This document shows, piece by piece, positions 7,650 to 16,944 of a DNA stretch of 64,000 nucleotides. Position 1 is the stretch's first letter. Each line of letters begins with the position of its first letter. A program made the translations under genes and the position numbers. Source of the DNA: Duganella sp. Root336D2 (GTDB lineage Bacteria > Pseudomonadota > Gammaproteobacteria > Burkholderiales > Burkholderiaceae_D); contig NZ_LMDB01000012.1 in NCBI RefSeq assembly GCF_001425005.1, positions 963,407 to 1,027,406 of the forward strand. Reading direction: 5' to 3'. Under the pieces are notes generated by a model. That model worked only from the letters and a program-made list of their open reading frames with translations. It made no database searches and was not told where the DNA came from.

Positions 7650-8882
7650 TTGCGTCCGGTTCAGAAATCCAACAAGCTTAACGAGATTTGTTACGAGATC
7701 CGCGGCCCTGTGCCGGAGAAGGCCCGCCTGATGGAGGAAGAGGGCCACAAGATCATCAAGCTGAACATCGGCAATATGCAGCCGTTCGGTTTCGATCCGC
7801 CTGACGAAATCGTCCACGACATGATCGTCAACCTGCCGAATGCGGCCGGTTATACCGATTCCAAAGGCCTGTTTGCGCCGCGCAAGGCGGTGATGCACTA
7901 CACGCAGCAGAAGAAAGTCGCCAACGTGACGATGGACGACATTTACCTGGGCAACGGCGCGTCCGAGCTGATCGTCATGTCCATGAACGCGCTGCTGAAC
8001 AACGGCGACGAGGTGCTGGTGCCCGCGCCGGACTATCCGCTGTGGACCGCGGCAGTCAGCCTGTCCGGCGGCAAGCCGGTGCATTATGTCTGCGACGAGC
8101 AGCAGGACTGGTTCCCGGACATCGACGACATGCGCAGGAAGATCACGCCGAATACCAAGGCGATCGTGGTCATCAACCCGAACAACCCGACTGGCGCGCT
8201 GTACCCCGACGAAGTACTGCTGCAGATTATCGAACTGGCGCGCCAGCACCAGTTGATCATCTACGCCGACGAAATTTACGACAAGGTGCTGTACGACGGC
8301 GTCACCCACACCTCGATCGCCGCGCTGTGCGAAGACGTGTTCTGCGTGACCTTCAACGGCCTGTCCAAGAGCTACCGCTCCTGCGGCTACCGCGCGGGCT
8401 GGATGGTGCTCTCGGGCGAAAACAAGAAATATGCGAAGGACTACATCTGGGGCCTGAATATGCTGGCCTCGATGCGCCTTTGCGCCAACGCACCGGGGCA
8501 GTTTGCGATCCAGACTGCGCTCGGCGGCTACCAGAGCATCAACGACCTGGTGGCCCCTGGCGGGCGCCTGCTCAAGCAGCGCGACCTTGCATACAAGCTG
8601 CTGTCCGAGATTCCGGGTGTCAGCGTGGTCAAGCCAAAAGCTGCACTGTATATGTTCCCCCGCCTCGATCCGAAGATCTACCCGATCGCGGACGACCAGC
8701 AATTCGCATACGAACTGCTGGAAGAAACCAAGGTCCTTATCGTGCAGGGCACGGGCTTCAATTGGCATAGCCCGGACCACTTCCGCGTGGTGTTCCTGCC
8801 GAACTCGGACGATATGGAAGATGCATTCGGCCGCATCGCACGCTTCATGGAAAGCTACCGAAAACGGCACGGGCACAGCTAA
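7650..8882 (+). CDS. alaA: alanine transaminase, AlaA-type PLP aminotransferase
   Basis: 410 residues, a fold-type I aminotransferase. N-terminal RPVQKSNKLNEICYEIRGPV and KLNIGNMQPFGF are close to the E. coli AlaA pattern. The PLP-binding residues include NPNNPTGAL, YADEIYDKVLYDG and the catalytic Lys in FNGLSKSYRSCGYRAGWM. It interconverts pyruvate and alanine with glutamate as donor. There is no ATG: AAGGGA (7638-7643) is 6 bases from the TTG at 7650 but abuts the TTG at 7644, so 7650 is chosen. hom follows 21 bp later, so alanine and threonine/methionine biosynthesis steps are coupled. Confidence 0.9.
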   Translation: MRPVQKSNKLNEICYEIRGPVPEKARLMEEEGHKIIKLNIGNMQPFGFDPPDEIVHDMIVNLPNAAGYTDSKGLFAPRKAVMHYTQQKKVANVTMDDIYLGNGASELIVMSMNALLNNGDEVLVPAPDYPLWTAAVSLSGGKPVHYVCDEQQDWFPDIDDMRRKITPNTKAIVVINPNNPTGALYPDEVLLQIIELARQHQLIIYADEIYDKVLYDGVTHTSIAALCEDVFCVTFNGLSKSYRSCGYRAGWMVLSGENKKYAKDYIWGLNMLASMRLCANAPGQFAIQTALGGYQSINDLVAPGGRLLKQRDLAYKLLSEIPGVSVVKPKAALYMFPRLDPKIYPIADDQQFAYELLEETKVLIVQGTGFNWHSPDHFRVVFLPNSDDMEDAFGRIARFMESYRKRHGHS

Positions 8883-8903
8883 CAAAACCAGGGAATTTGA
8901 GAG

Positions 8904-10226
8904 ATGAAATCGATTAAAGTAGGTTTGCTGGGCGTAGGCAATGTAGGCGCCGGGACGTTCAGTGTATTGCGACGCAACCAGGAAGAGATCCGCCGCCGCG
9001 CCGGCCGCGGTATCGAGATTGTGGCCGTATCGGCCCGCAACCTGGAGCGCGCAAAAGAGCGCACCGAAGGCCAGTGCAAAGTAGTGGCAGACCCATTCGC
9101 GATCGTCAACGATCCGGAAATCGATATCGTCGTGGAGCTGATTGGCGGCTATGACACCGCCAAGGAACTGGTGATGCAGGCCATCGCCAACGGCAAGCAC
9201 GTGGTCACCGCCAACAAGGCGCTGCTGGCCATGCATGGCACCGAGATCTTTGCCGCGGCCCACGCCAAGGGCGTGATGGTCGCCTTCGAGGCGGCTGTCG
9301 CAGGCGGCATCCCGATCATCAAGGCGCTGCGCGAAGGCCTGACGGCCAACCGCATCGAATGGATTGCCGGCATCATCAACGGCACCACCAATTTCATCCT
9401 GTCCGAGATGCGCGACAAGGGCCTGGACTTCGCCACCGTGCTGAAGGAAGCGCAGCGCCTGGGGTACGCTGAAGCCGATCCGACCTTCGATATCGAAGGG
9501 GTGGACGCGGCGCACAAGGCGACCATCCTGTCGGCGATTGCCTTCGGCATTCCGGTGCAGTTTGAAAAAGCCCATATCGAGGGTATCACCAAGCTGCAGG
9601 CGATCGACATCAAGTACGCCGAACAACTGGGCTACCGCATCAAGCTGCTGGGCATCGCGCGCCGCGCCCAAGCGACTGGCGGCGAAGGCATTGAGCTGCG
9701 CGTGCACCCGACCCTGATCCCGGCCAAGCGCCTGATCGCCAACGTGGAAGGTGCGATGAATGCAGTGCTGGTGCAAGGCGACGCGATCGGCGCCACCATG
9801 TATTACGGCAAAGGCGCCGGCCAGGAGCCGACCGCTTCCGCCGTGATTGCCGACCTGGTCGACATCACCCGCCTGGCGACAGCCGATCCCGAACACCGCG
9901 TTCCGCACCTGGCCTTCCAGCCGAACGCGATGACCGACATCAAGATCATGCCGATGGCCGAGATCACCACCAGCTACTACCTGCGCATGACGGTGGCTGA
10001 CCGTCCGGGCGTGCTGGCGGAACTGACGCGCATCCTGGCCGACGCTTCGATCTCCATCGACGCCATGATGCAGAAGGAACCGGCAGAAGGCGAGACCCAC
10101 ACCGACATCATCCTGCTGACGCACCAGACGCAGGAGAAGAACGTGGTGGCGGCCATCGAGAAGATCGAAAAGCTGACCAGCGTGGTGGGCAACGTCACCA
10201 AGATCCGCCTCGAGAACCTCGCGTAA
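8904..10226 (+). CDS. hom: homoserine dehydrogenase
   Basis: 440 residues. It reduces aspartate semialdehyde to homoserine with NAD(P)H, a shared step for threonine and methionine. The N-terminal Rossmann motif is KVGLLGVGNVGAGTFSVLRR. The catalytic region contains EAAVAGGIPIIKALREGLTA, INGTTNFILSEM and a YAEADPTFDIEGVDAAHK segment typical of the enzyme. A C-terminal ACT domain (SYYLRMTVADRPGVLAELTR) is for feedback control, probably by threonine. It is second in the alaA-hom unit and ends just before a large perfect palindrome. Confidence 0.95.
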   Translation: MKSIKVGLLGVGNVGAGTFSVLRRNQEEIRRRAGRGIEIVAVSARNLERAKERTEGQCKVVADPFAIVNDPEIDIVVELIGGYDTAKELVMQAIANGKHVVTANKALLAMHGTEIFAAAHAKGVMVAFEAAVAGGIPIIKALREGLTANRIEWIAGIINGTTNFILSEMRDKGLDFATVLKEAQRLGYAEADPTFDIEGVDAAHKATILSAIAFGIPVQFEKAHIEGITKLQAIDIKYAEQLGYRIKLLGIARRAQATGGEGIELRVHPTLIPAKRLIANVEGAMNAVLVQGDAIGATMYYGKGAGQEPTASAVIADLVDITRLATADPEHRVPHLAFQPNAMTDIKIMPMAEITTSYYLRMTVADRPGVLAELTRILADASISIDAMMQKEPAEGETHTDIILLTHQTQEKNVVAAIEKIEKLTSVVGNVTKIRLENLA

Positions 10227-10228
10227 TA

Positions 10229-10303
10229 AAAGTCGGGGTCAGCTCCGGCAATCGGACATTTCGCGTAGCGAAATGTCCGATTGCCGGAGCTGACCCCGAC
10301 TTT
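10229..10303. repeat. 75-bp perfect intergenic palindrome
   Basis: Two 36-bp perfectly complementary arms (10229-10264 and 10268-10303) are separated by GTA. The arm reads outward-in through GTCGGGGTCAGCTCC, GGCAATCGGACAT and TTTCGC. It begins 2 bp after the hom stop codon. Its modules (GGGGTCAG and TCGGACAT) recur in the other palindromes of this window, so it is called a member of a dispersed family. As RNA it would form a very stable hairpin, which could protect the 3' end of the alaA-hom mRNA. Confidence 0.8.
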
Positions 10304-10306
10304 CAT

Positions 10307-10334
10307 AAAAAAACGGGCGGCGCTGGGTCGCCCG
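10307..10334 (-). terminator. intrinsic terminator of the BON-domain gene
   Basis: Stem CGGGCG / CGCCCG (10314-10319 and 10329-10334) with a 9-base loop. On the minus strand it is followed by seven Ts (A-run 10307-10313). It lies 30 bp past the stop of the BON gene. Confidence 0.75.
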
Positions 10335-10363
10335 ATAAGGGAGGTACTACTGCAGCAAAGGCA

Positions 10364-10675
10364 TTATTTGCCGGCGACAGTCAGCTCACTCTTCACTTCC
10401 TTCACTCCAGCCACGGCGGATGCCGTTTGGATCGCTTTGGCGCCGGCGTCGGTGTTAGCCACAGTGCCGCTCAGGACCACTACGCCCTGGTTAGCCGACA
10501 CGATGATCTCTTTCTGCTCCGACAGGGCTGCCTTGACCTTGGCCTGCAGCGTGGAGTCGGCGGTAGCGACTGCGGCACCGGCCATGGCGCCTTCCTGCTG
10601 CGCATGGGCGGACAGCGAGGCGAGGGCGAATGCGGCGGCGGCGAACAGGCTTGCGATCAGTTTGGAATCCTTCAT
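10364..10675 (-). CDS. periplasmic BON-domain protein, probably sigma-54/GlrR dependent
   Basis: 103 residues. A signal peptide (MKDSKLIASLFAAAAFALAS, then LSAHAQ with an AHA-Q cleavage site) precedes a single BON domain (TLQAKVKAALSEQKEIIVSA, then GVVVLSGTVANTDAGAKAIQ and AGVKEVKSELTV). BON proteins such as OsmY bind phospholipid surfaces in the periplasm and rise under envelope or osmotic stress. GGAGAG precedes the ATG. Upstream are a strong -24/-12 promoter and two TGTC-N10-GACA boxes, and the next gene is glrR, so it is probably a target of the GlrKR envelope-stress system. Confidence 0.85.
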   Translation of the reverse strand: MKDSKLIASLFAAAAFALASLSAHAQQEGAMAGAAVATADSTLQAKVKAALSEQKEIIVSANQGVVVLSGTVANTDAGAKAIQTASAVAGVKEVKSELTVAGK

Positions 10676-10732
10676 GGTCTATCTCTCCATTTTCAAGTTG
10701 GCAGTCAACGCTTGTGCGTTGTCATTGGTATT

Positions 10733-10747
10733 GCAAGGCGCGTGCCA
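10733..10747 (-). promoter_or_regulatory. sigma-54 (-24/-12) promoter of the BON-domain gene
   Basis: Read on the minus strand, the sequence is TGGCACG-CGCC-TTGC (10747 down to 10733), an exact match to the sigma-54 consensus TGGCACG-N4-TTGC. Transcription would start near 10721, about 46 bases before the BON start codon. The neighbouring glrR encodes a sigma-54 activator. Confidence 0.8.
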
Positions 10748-10789
10748 GGTAAAGAAATCAATGACTTAGCTGTGTGGCAACATGAAGTT

Positions 10790-10807
10790 TGTCGCCGCAA
10801 AGCGACA
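10790..10807. promoter_or_regulatory. GlrR-type binding box, proximal
   Basis: TGTC (10790-10793), ten bases, GACA (10804-10807). Enterobacterial GlrR is known to bind TGTC-N10-GACA at the glmY promoter. The box centre is about 76 bp upstream of the expected sigma-54 start, a normal enhancer position. The arms extend to TGTCGC / GCGACA. Confidence 0.65.
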
Positions 10808-10863
10808 GGCTGCCGGCCTCGATGCGCAAGGCCCTGATTTGACGGGCTTTATGCCTGTCGCCC

Positions 10864-12224
<1,361 letters not shown>

Positions 12225-12228
<4 letters not shown>

Positions 12229-12773
12229 TTACTGGCTCTCGCAGGCAGGCCGCGCTCGATCTCTTTGAGCGCTTCCAGGGTTTCGTTCAATTGCTCGTTC
12301 TTGCGCTGGTTATCTTTCAATTGCGCGCGCAGGCGGTCGCCGTCATCGATCAGGCGGCGCGTTTCTGCGCATTGGGCTGACAGGAGCTGCGCCAGTTGCC
12401 GCAATCCCTGGGCTTCCGGCTCCGGCGCCGTGGCTACGACGTCGAATTGCGCCTGCGCCTTTGCCAGGTCGCCGCCGCCGCGCGTCAGGGACAGCACCAT
12501 GGCCGATTGCAGCAGCACCTTCGGCGTCTTCTGTTGCTGCGACAGGCCGCTCAACTCCTTCAGCAATTCGCCTTGCGTCATGCGGCGCAGCGACTGGTGA
12601 TAGGCCAGCAGCGGCGCCACCTCGTCCTGCGGCGCGACCAGCAATGTCAGCGGCGCGGGAGCGGGCGGCGGCGGCAAGGGCGGCAGCGCCGGTGCAATGG
12701 GCTGTCGCTGAGCGCAGGCGGCGAGCAGCAGCGCTAGCAGGAAGACCGGCAGCAAGGGCGATTTAATATTCAT
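12225..12773 (-). CDS. qseG: QseG-like outer-membrane lipoprotein
   Basis: 182 residues. The lipoprotein signal is MNIKSPLLPVFLLALLLAAC (lipobox LAAC), followed by a Pro/Ala-rich linker and a helical region ending in a coiled-coil (DDGDRLRAQLKDNQRKNEQL and NETLEALKEIERG). The position between the GlrK-type kinase and GlrR, plus the TPR-like leucine-rich region, fits QseG/YfhG, reported to interact with the kinase and tune its activity in enterobacteria. Start and stop overlap both neighbours, so the three genes are translationally coupled. Sequence similarity to QseG is weak by eye; the assignment rests largely on position. Confidence 0.65.
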
Positions 12774-14184
12774 AAGGAAGTTCGATCCGGAAGTGGGCGC
12801 CGGTGCTGGCCGGCAGCAATTGCAGTGAGCCGCTGTGGGCGCTGATGTATTCGAGCACGATGGACAGGCCGACGCCATTGCCGCGCCGCGCGCCGGGCGG
12901 CTGGCGCGTCCCCTGGTAGAAAGGTTCGAAAATATGGGCCGCGTCTTCCGGCGCCACGCCGGGGCCCTGGTCGATGCAGTCGATCGCCAGCGTGCCGGCC
13001 TGTTCGCCGATGATGAAGCGCACCGTGCCGCCTTCAGGGCTGTAGCGCACGGCGTTGGTGAGCAGGTTGCTGGTCGCGATGGCGAGCTTGCCGGGATCAA
13101 CGGAAATGGGCGGGGCGCCGCCTTCCACCGCTACATCGAGCCCGCGGGCCTGCCATTGCAGACGCTGGGCGTCGACCGTGTCGCGCAGCAGGGCCGCGAT
13201 ATCGGTGGACTGGCGCTGCAGGTGCTGGGCGGCGAAAGTGGCGGTGTTATAGCGCAGCAGGTCTTCGATCTGGTTTTGCAGCGAGGCCGTGTTCTGGCGC
13301 AGGATGCCGGCCACCTCGCGCTGGTTCGGCGTCAGCGTGCCGGCTACCTCATCTTCCAGCAGGGCCACGCCTTCCACCAGCGCGGCCAGCGGGGTTTTCA
13401 GTTCATGCGAGATGTGGCGCAGGAAGCGCGATTTGTCGGCCTCCAGGCTGGCCAGGCGCTGGCGCAGCCAGTTCAGTTGCTGGCCGAGGCGGCGCAGGTC
13501 GTCCGGGCCTTCGACCTCGATCGGCTGGTCGTAGCGGTTGCCGCCCAGGCGGTCGATGGCGCCTTCGATTTGTGCCAATGGGCGCGCCAGCCACATGCCG
13601 CAGCCGAGCGCCAGTGCGGCGGCGAGGCTGATGGAGGCGAGCAGTTGCCCGGCCAGGACGCTGCGCCGGTGTTCCAGGCCAAGCAGGATGCGCTGGTTGC
13701 GCTGGTCGACTTCGCGTTTGACCTCGTCCGCCAGTTCCTCGTTGATCGGGGACAGGCCGGCCAGCGCGGTGTTCAACATGTGCTGGCGCTGGGCGCGCTT
13801 GGTGTTCGGCGCCTGCAGTGCATGCCAGGCTTGCTCGCCCTGGTCGCGCCAGGCGGTAAAACTGGCTTTGGGTACGGAGGGCAGGCCGGCTGACAATGCG
13901 GAGAGCGCGTCCTCCCCATCGCGCCAGGCGGCGGCGTAGCGGTCGCGGAAGGCGGGGTCGTCCAGCACCAGGAACTGGCGCGCGCTGCGTTCCATGGCCA
14001 CGCTGCGTTCGGCCAGGCGTTGCACGTTCGCGGTCAGCACGACGGCGTGCTGGCCGACTTCGCGGCTTTCAGCGGCCAGCCGGTCCAGCGTGAACAGGGC
14101 CTGGATCGAGGTCGCGCTGAGCAGCAGGGCGATCAGCAGGAAGACGCCCAGTAATAATTGGCGGAAAGAAAGCTTGATGAACAT
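12763..14184 (-). CDS. glrK: sensor histidine kinase GlrK/QseE
   Basis: 473 residues from the ATG at 14184 (MFIKLSFRQLLLGVFLLIAL), an uncleaved first membrane helix. A helical sensor region of about 150 residues, a second helix (LLASISLAAALALGCGMWLA) and a HAMP domain follow. The dimerisation domain has the phospho-His in FLRHISHELKTPLAALVEG, and the ATPase has N, G1 and G2 boxes (NLLTNAVRYSPEGG, DQGPGVAPEDAAHIF, GNGVGLSIV). It senses envelope conditions and phosphorylates GlrR. An upstream in-frame ATG at 14223 gives a poorer N-terminus; neither start has a strong ribosome site. Confidence 0.85.
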   Translation of the reverse strand: MFIKLSFRQLLLGVFLLIALLLSATSIQALFTLDRLAAESREVGQHAVVLTANVQRLAERSVAMERSARQFLVLDDPAFRDRYAAAWRDGEDALSALSAGLPSVPKASFTAWRDQGEQAWHALQAPNTKRAQRQHMLNTALAGLSPINEELADEVKREVDQRNQRILLGLEHRRSVLAGQLLASISLAAALALGCGMWLARPLAQIEGAIDRLGGNRYDQPIEVEGPDDLRRLGQQLNWLRQRLASLEADKSRFLRHISHELKTPLAALVEGVALLEDEVAGTLTPNQREVAGILRQNTASLQNQIEDLLRYNTATFAAQHLQRQSTDIAALLRDTVDAQRLQWQARGLDVAVEGGAPPISVDPGKLAIATSNLLTNAVRYSPEGGTVRFIIGEQAGTLAIDCIDQGPGVAPEDAAHIFEPFYQGTRQPPGARRGNGVGLSIVLEYISAHSGSLQLLPASTGAHFRIELPYEY

Positions 14185-14259
14185 AGGGCATGCGCCGGCA
14201 ACCGCAAGGGTTAACCGGCGCATGATAGGGGAATTCGCTTTACTGCCGCGCTCTATTGC

Positions 14260-14904
14260 TTACCCGTCGAGGCGCCAGGCGTATTGCATGCGGGCCCACG
14301 ATTCCTGCGCTACGCCATCGATGCTGCCGGGCTTGAAGGCGCACATCGAGAGGCCTTGCAGCGCAGCCCGGTCCAGGTCGCGGAAACCGCTGGTGCGTTC
14401 GACCTTGGCGCTGGCCACGTGGCCGTCTTTGCCGATCAGGAAGGCCAGGGTGACCGTGCCTTCGTCGCCGTTGCGCAAGGCTGCCGCAGGGTAGGACGGC
14501 TTGGCGCAGCTTGCGGCGTCGATCACTGCGGCCACGTTCAGCGGCTTGTGGCGCACAGGTTCGATCGGATCGCGCGTTGTGTCGGGACCTGGCGGGACCG
14601 GCGGCGTCTTGTCACGCGGCTTACTATCGGGCGGCGCGGTGGTGATCGGCGGATCGACCGGCGTTATCAGGATCGGCAACTCGGGCAGCGTGATGACCGG
14701 CAGTTTTGGCGGTGCGATGTCCGGCATTTTGGGCGGCAAGACTTTCGGCTCTGGCGGCAACGGGGTCACCGTGACCGGCTCCGGCTCCGTGACACGGTTG
14801 ACCAGGATCGTTGAGTGCTTCAGCGCGATGCCTGCGGCAACAAGGTGCAAGACGGCGACAAAAGCCAGGCCGGAGTAGTTCTTGCGGGAGGTGTCGAAGT
14901 TCAT
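14260..14904 (-). CDS. tonB: energy transducer TonB
   Basis: 214 residues. A single N-terminal membrane helix (GLAFVAVLHLVAAGIALK) and a long Pro-rich spacer with Glu/Pro then Lys/Pro stretches (residues about 40-120) are followed by the C-terminal TonB domain (SYPAAALRNGDEGTVTLAFL, AKVERTSGFRDLDRAALQGL). It links the proton motive force, through ExbBD, to outer-membrane receptors. No exbBD is adjacent, so it is an orphan copy. The ATG at 14904 has AGGAG 8-12 bases upstream; a longer frame starting at 14985 is rejected. It is divergent from a NarL-type regulator, with two operator-like repeats between. Confidence 0.85.
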   Translation of the reverse strand: MNFDTSRKNYSGLAFVAVLHLVAAGIALKHSTILVNRVTEPEPVTVTPLPPEPKVLPPKMPDIAPPKLPVITLPELPILITPVDPPITTAPPDSKPRDKTPPVPPGPDTTRDPIEPVRHKPLNVAAVIDAASCAKPSYPAAALRNGDEGTVTLAFLIGKDGHVASAKVERTSGFRDLDRAALQGLSMCAFKPGSIDGVAQESWARMQYAWRLDG

Positions 14905-14957
14905 GGAAATGCTCCTTTCTTCTTGTTGGTAGGCTGAATTGCCAGTCCATGGCAAGA

Positions 14958-15034
14958 TATTCTTCCATCTGATGGAAATAAGCAAGCAATTTTTCTTGCT
15001 ATGTCTTAGCGTGGTATCCTTCCATCATCTGGAA
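14958..15034. promoter_or_regulatory. pair of operator-like repeats between tonB and the NarL-type regulator
   Basis: Two copies of TAT-N-CTTCCATC-N4-GGAAA start at 14958 and 15015, exactly 57 bp apart. The first contains a perfect palindrome TTCCATC-T-GATGGAA (14963-14977), the second TTCCA-N5-TGGAA (15020-15034). They lie between the divergent start codons (14904 and 15047), so a dimeric regulator bound here could control both tonB and the two-component pair. The linked LuxR-type regulator is the obvious candidate. Confidence 0.55.
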
Positions 15035-15046
15035 ACGAGGAATGCT

Positions 15047-15685
15047 ATGAATAAGATCAGGGTACTGCTGGCAGATGATCATCCCGTGGTAATGGGCGGT
15101 TTTGCGACGGCGCTGGCCGGTTTTGGCGTGGAAGTTGTAGCTCAGGCAAGGACGCCGGCTGAGGCGGTCGAGGCCTACCAGGCCCTGGTACCGGACGTTG
15201 CTATCCTGGATATGCGCTTTGGCGAGCAGATGACGGGCCTCGATGCGGCGCGCCAGATCCTGGCCGTGGCCCCTAAAGCACACTTCATCTTCCTGACCCA
15301 GTTCGACCAGGATGCGCTGGTCAAAGAGGCCTACCGTATTGGCGCGCGGGCGCTGGTGACGAAGGATTGCGACCCGGCCGAGCTTTTCACCGCCGTGCAG
15401 CGCGCCGCCCAGGGCGAGTTGTACTTCATGCCCGCCATCGCGGAACGCCTGGCCAGCCTGTCAGTGCTGGGCGAGCAATCGCCGCAAGCGCTGCTCGACG
15501 AGCGCTCGCTGGAAATTTTCAAGCTGATGGCGGAGGGCCTGACCAATGCCGAAATCGCCGATAAACTCGGCGTCTCCAGCAAGACGATCAGCAACTCCAG
15601 CCAGGCCATCAAGGACAAACTGGGCGTTGAGCGTGCGGCTGATATCACCCGCCTGGCGGTGCGCCACGGCGTGCTGCAAGCCTGA
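15047..15685 (+). CDS. NarL/FixJ-type response regulator
   Basis: 212 residues. The receiver starts MNKIRVLLADDHPVVMGGFA, with phospho-Asp in VAILDMRFG and Lys in ALVTKDCDP. The C-terminal LuxR helix-turn-helix is LTNAEIADKLGVSSKTISNS. GAGG is 6 bases upstream of the ATG at 15047; the longer frame from 14939 would run through the operator repeats and is rejected. It overlaps the downstream kinase gene by one base (TGATG), so the two form a cognate pair. It probably binds the repeats upstream of itself and tonB. Confidence 0.9.
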   Translation: MNKIRVLLADDHPVVMGGFATALAGFGVEVVAQARTPAEAVEAYQALVPDVAILDMRFGEQMTGLDAARQILAVAPKAHFIFLTQFDQDALVKEAYRIGARALVTKDCDPAELFTAVQRAAQGELYFMPAIAERLASLSVLGEQSPQALLDERSLEIFKLMAEGLTNAEIADKLGVSSKTISNSSQAIKDKLGVERAADITRLAVRHGVLQA

Positions 15686-16944
15686 TGCGGGCCAAGTGGC
15701 GCGTCGGCACGCGCGGGCGGCTGCTGGCGATTACCTTGCTGCCGGTGCTGGCGTTGTTTGCTACGCTGACCTGGTACAGCTACCAGTCGCGCCAGTCGGA
15801 GGTGCATGCCGAGTTGGCAGAGCGCGGGCAATTGCTTGCCAGTGCGCTGGTGGCGAGCAGCGAAATCAGCCTGGTGCACGGGCAGTTCGACGAGCTGCGG
15901 GCAACGATCAACGGCATGCTGCAAACCGACGGCGCGATTCATCGCGTGACCTTGCTCGATGCGGAGCGCAAGCCGCTGCTGGAAGTTGCGGCGCGCGGCG
16001 ACGCGCCGCCCGAAGCGCGCTATTACGAAGCGGCAGTGCACAAGCGTCTGCTCTACGTGACGGGGGGCGGAAACCGCAATGTGGGCACGATGGGCTATGT
16101 GCAGGTGAGGATGTCGGCGACTGCCTTGCTGCGCAAGGCCCGCGCGCGCTTCCAGCTGGAATTAGGGGTGGCGCTGGCGGGCCTGCTGGTATGCGCGGGC
16201 GTAGCATGGCAGATGACCAGCGGCTTCGCCTTGTCGCTGCAGGCGTCCATGCAGGCAGTGCGTGCGGCGGATGCCGAGAAGCGCCGCCTGCTGCAACGCG
16301 TGACTACGGTGGTGGAGGATGAACGCAAGGCAATCGCGCTCGAGATCCACGACGAATTGAATGCGACGCTGATCGCCGTGCGGCTGGAGGCGCAGCAGAT
16401 CGCGGGCCTGGCCGGCGCGCTGCAGCCAGCCGAACCTGCGGCCCAGGTTCGCGAAAAGGCGCAGGCGATCACCAAGCTTGCGCTGGGCTTGTACAACAGC
16501 GGCCGCACGCTGGTGCGCCGTCTGCGGCCGGAGATGCTCGACATGCTTGGCCTGCAGGGCGCGCTGGAAGAAATGGTGCGCCAGGTCGGCAGCAGCCATC
16601 CTTCCTGCCGCTTTTCGCTGCATACCGAAGGCGATTTCGGCGGACTCGATGGCGATGCTGCGATCTCGGCCTATCGTATCGTGCAGGAAGCGTTGTCGAA
16701 CATTGTGAAGCACGCTCGCGCCAGCGCAGCCAGCGTTGAAGTGGCCCGGCATGGCGACGCCCTGCGGATTTCGGTGGCCGACGACGGGACCGGCTTCGAC
16801 CCGGCGCGCACTGCGGCCGGCGTTGGCCTGGCGGGCATGCGCGAGCGGGTGCAGGCGCTGGGCGGCAGCTTTGCGATGGACTGCTCGTCAGGCACCCGTA
16901 TTGCGATTACGCTGCCGGTGGAGGCGTGGCGCGCGGCAACCTGA
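15685..16944 (+). CDS. NarX/UhpB-type sensor histidine kinase
   Basis: 419 residues. The N-terminal membrane helix (LLAITLLPVLALFATLTWYS), a periplasmic sensor of about 130 residues and a second helix (LGVALAGLLVCAGVAWQM) lead to a HisKA_3 domain with phospho-His in EIHDELNATLIAVRLEAQQI and a C-terminal ATPase (EALSNIVKHARAS, DDGTGFDP). This domain type partners with NarL-family regulators, consistent with the coupled upstream gene. The signal is unknown. Its last 38 bp overlap the convergent tctE coding sequence, so the two C-termini are read from opposite strands of the same DNA. Confidence 0.88.
   Translation: MRAKWRVGTRGRLLAITLLPVLALFATLTWYSYQSRQSEVHAELAERGQLLASALVASSEISLVHGQFDELRATINGMLQTDGAIHRVTLLDAERKPLLEVAARGDAPPEARYYEAAVHKRLLYVTGGGNRNVGTMGYVQVRMSATALLRKARARFQLELGVALAGLLVCAGVAWQMTSGFALSLQASMQAVRAADAEKRRLLQRVTTVVEDERKAIALEIHDELNATLIAVRLEAQQIAGLAGALQPAEPAAQVREKAQAITKLALGLYNSGRTLVRRLRPEMLDMLGLQGALEEMVRQVGSSHPSCRFSLHTEGDFGGLDGDAAISAYRIVQEALSNIVKHARASAASVEVARHGDALRISVADDGTGFDPARTAAGVGLAGMRERVQALGGSFAMDCSSGTRIAITLPVEAWRAAT

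Noticed and set aside
7593..10124. 843-codon minus-strand open frame
   Set aside because: Antisense of alaA and hom, crossing the gap between them; not a protein.
10229..10303. Large palindrome read as a terminator of hom
   Set aside because: No T-run follows on the plus strand; the sequence is better explained as a repeat element.
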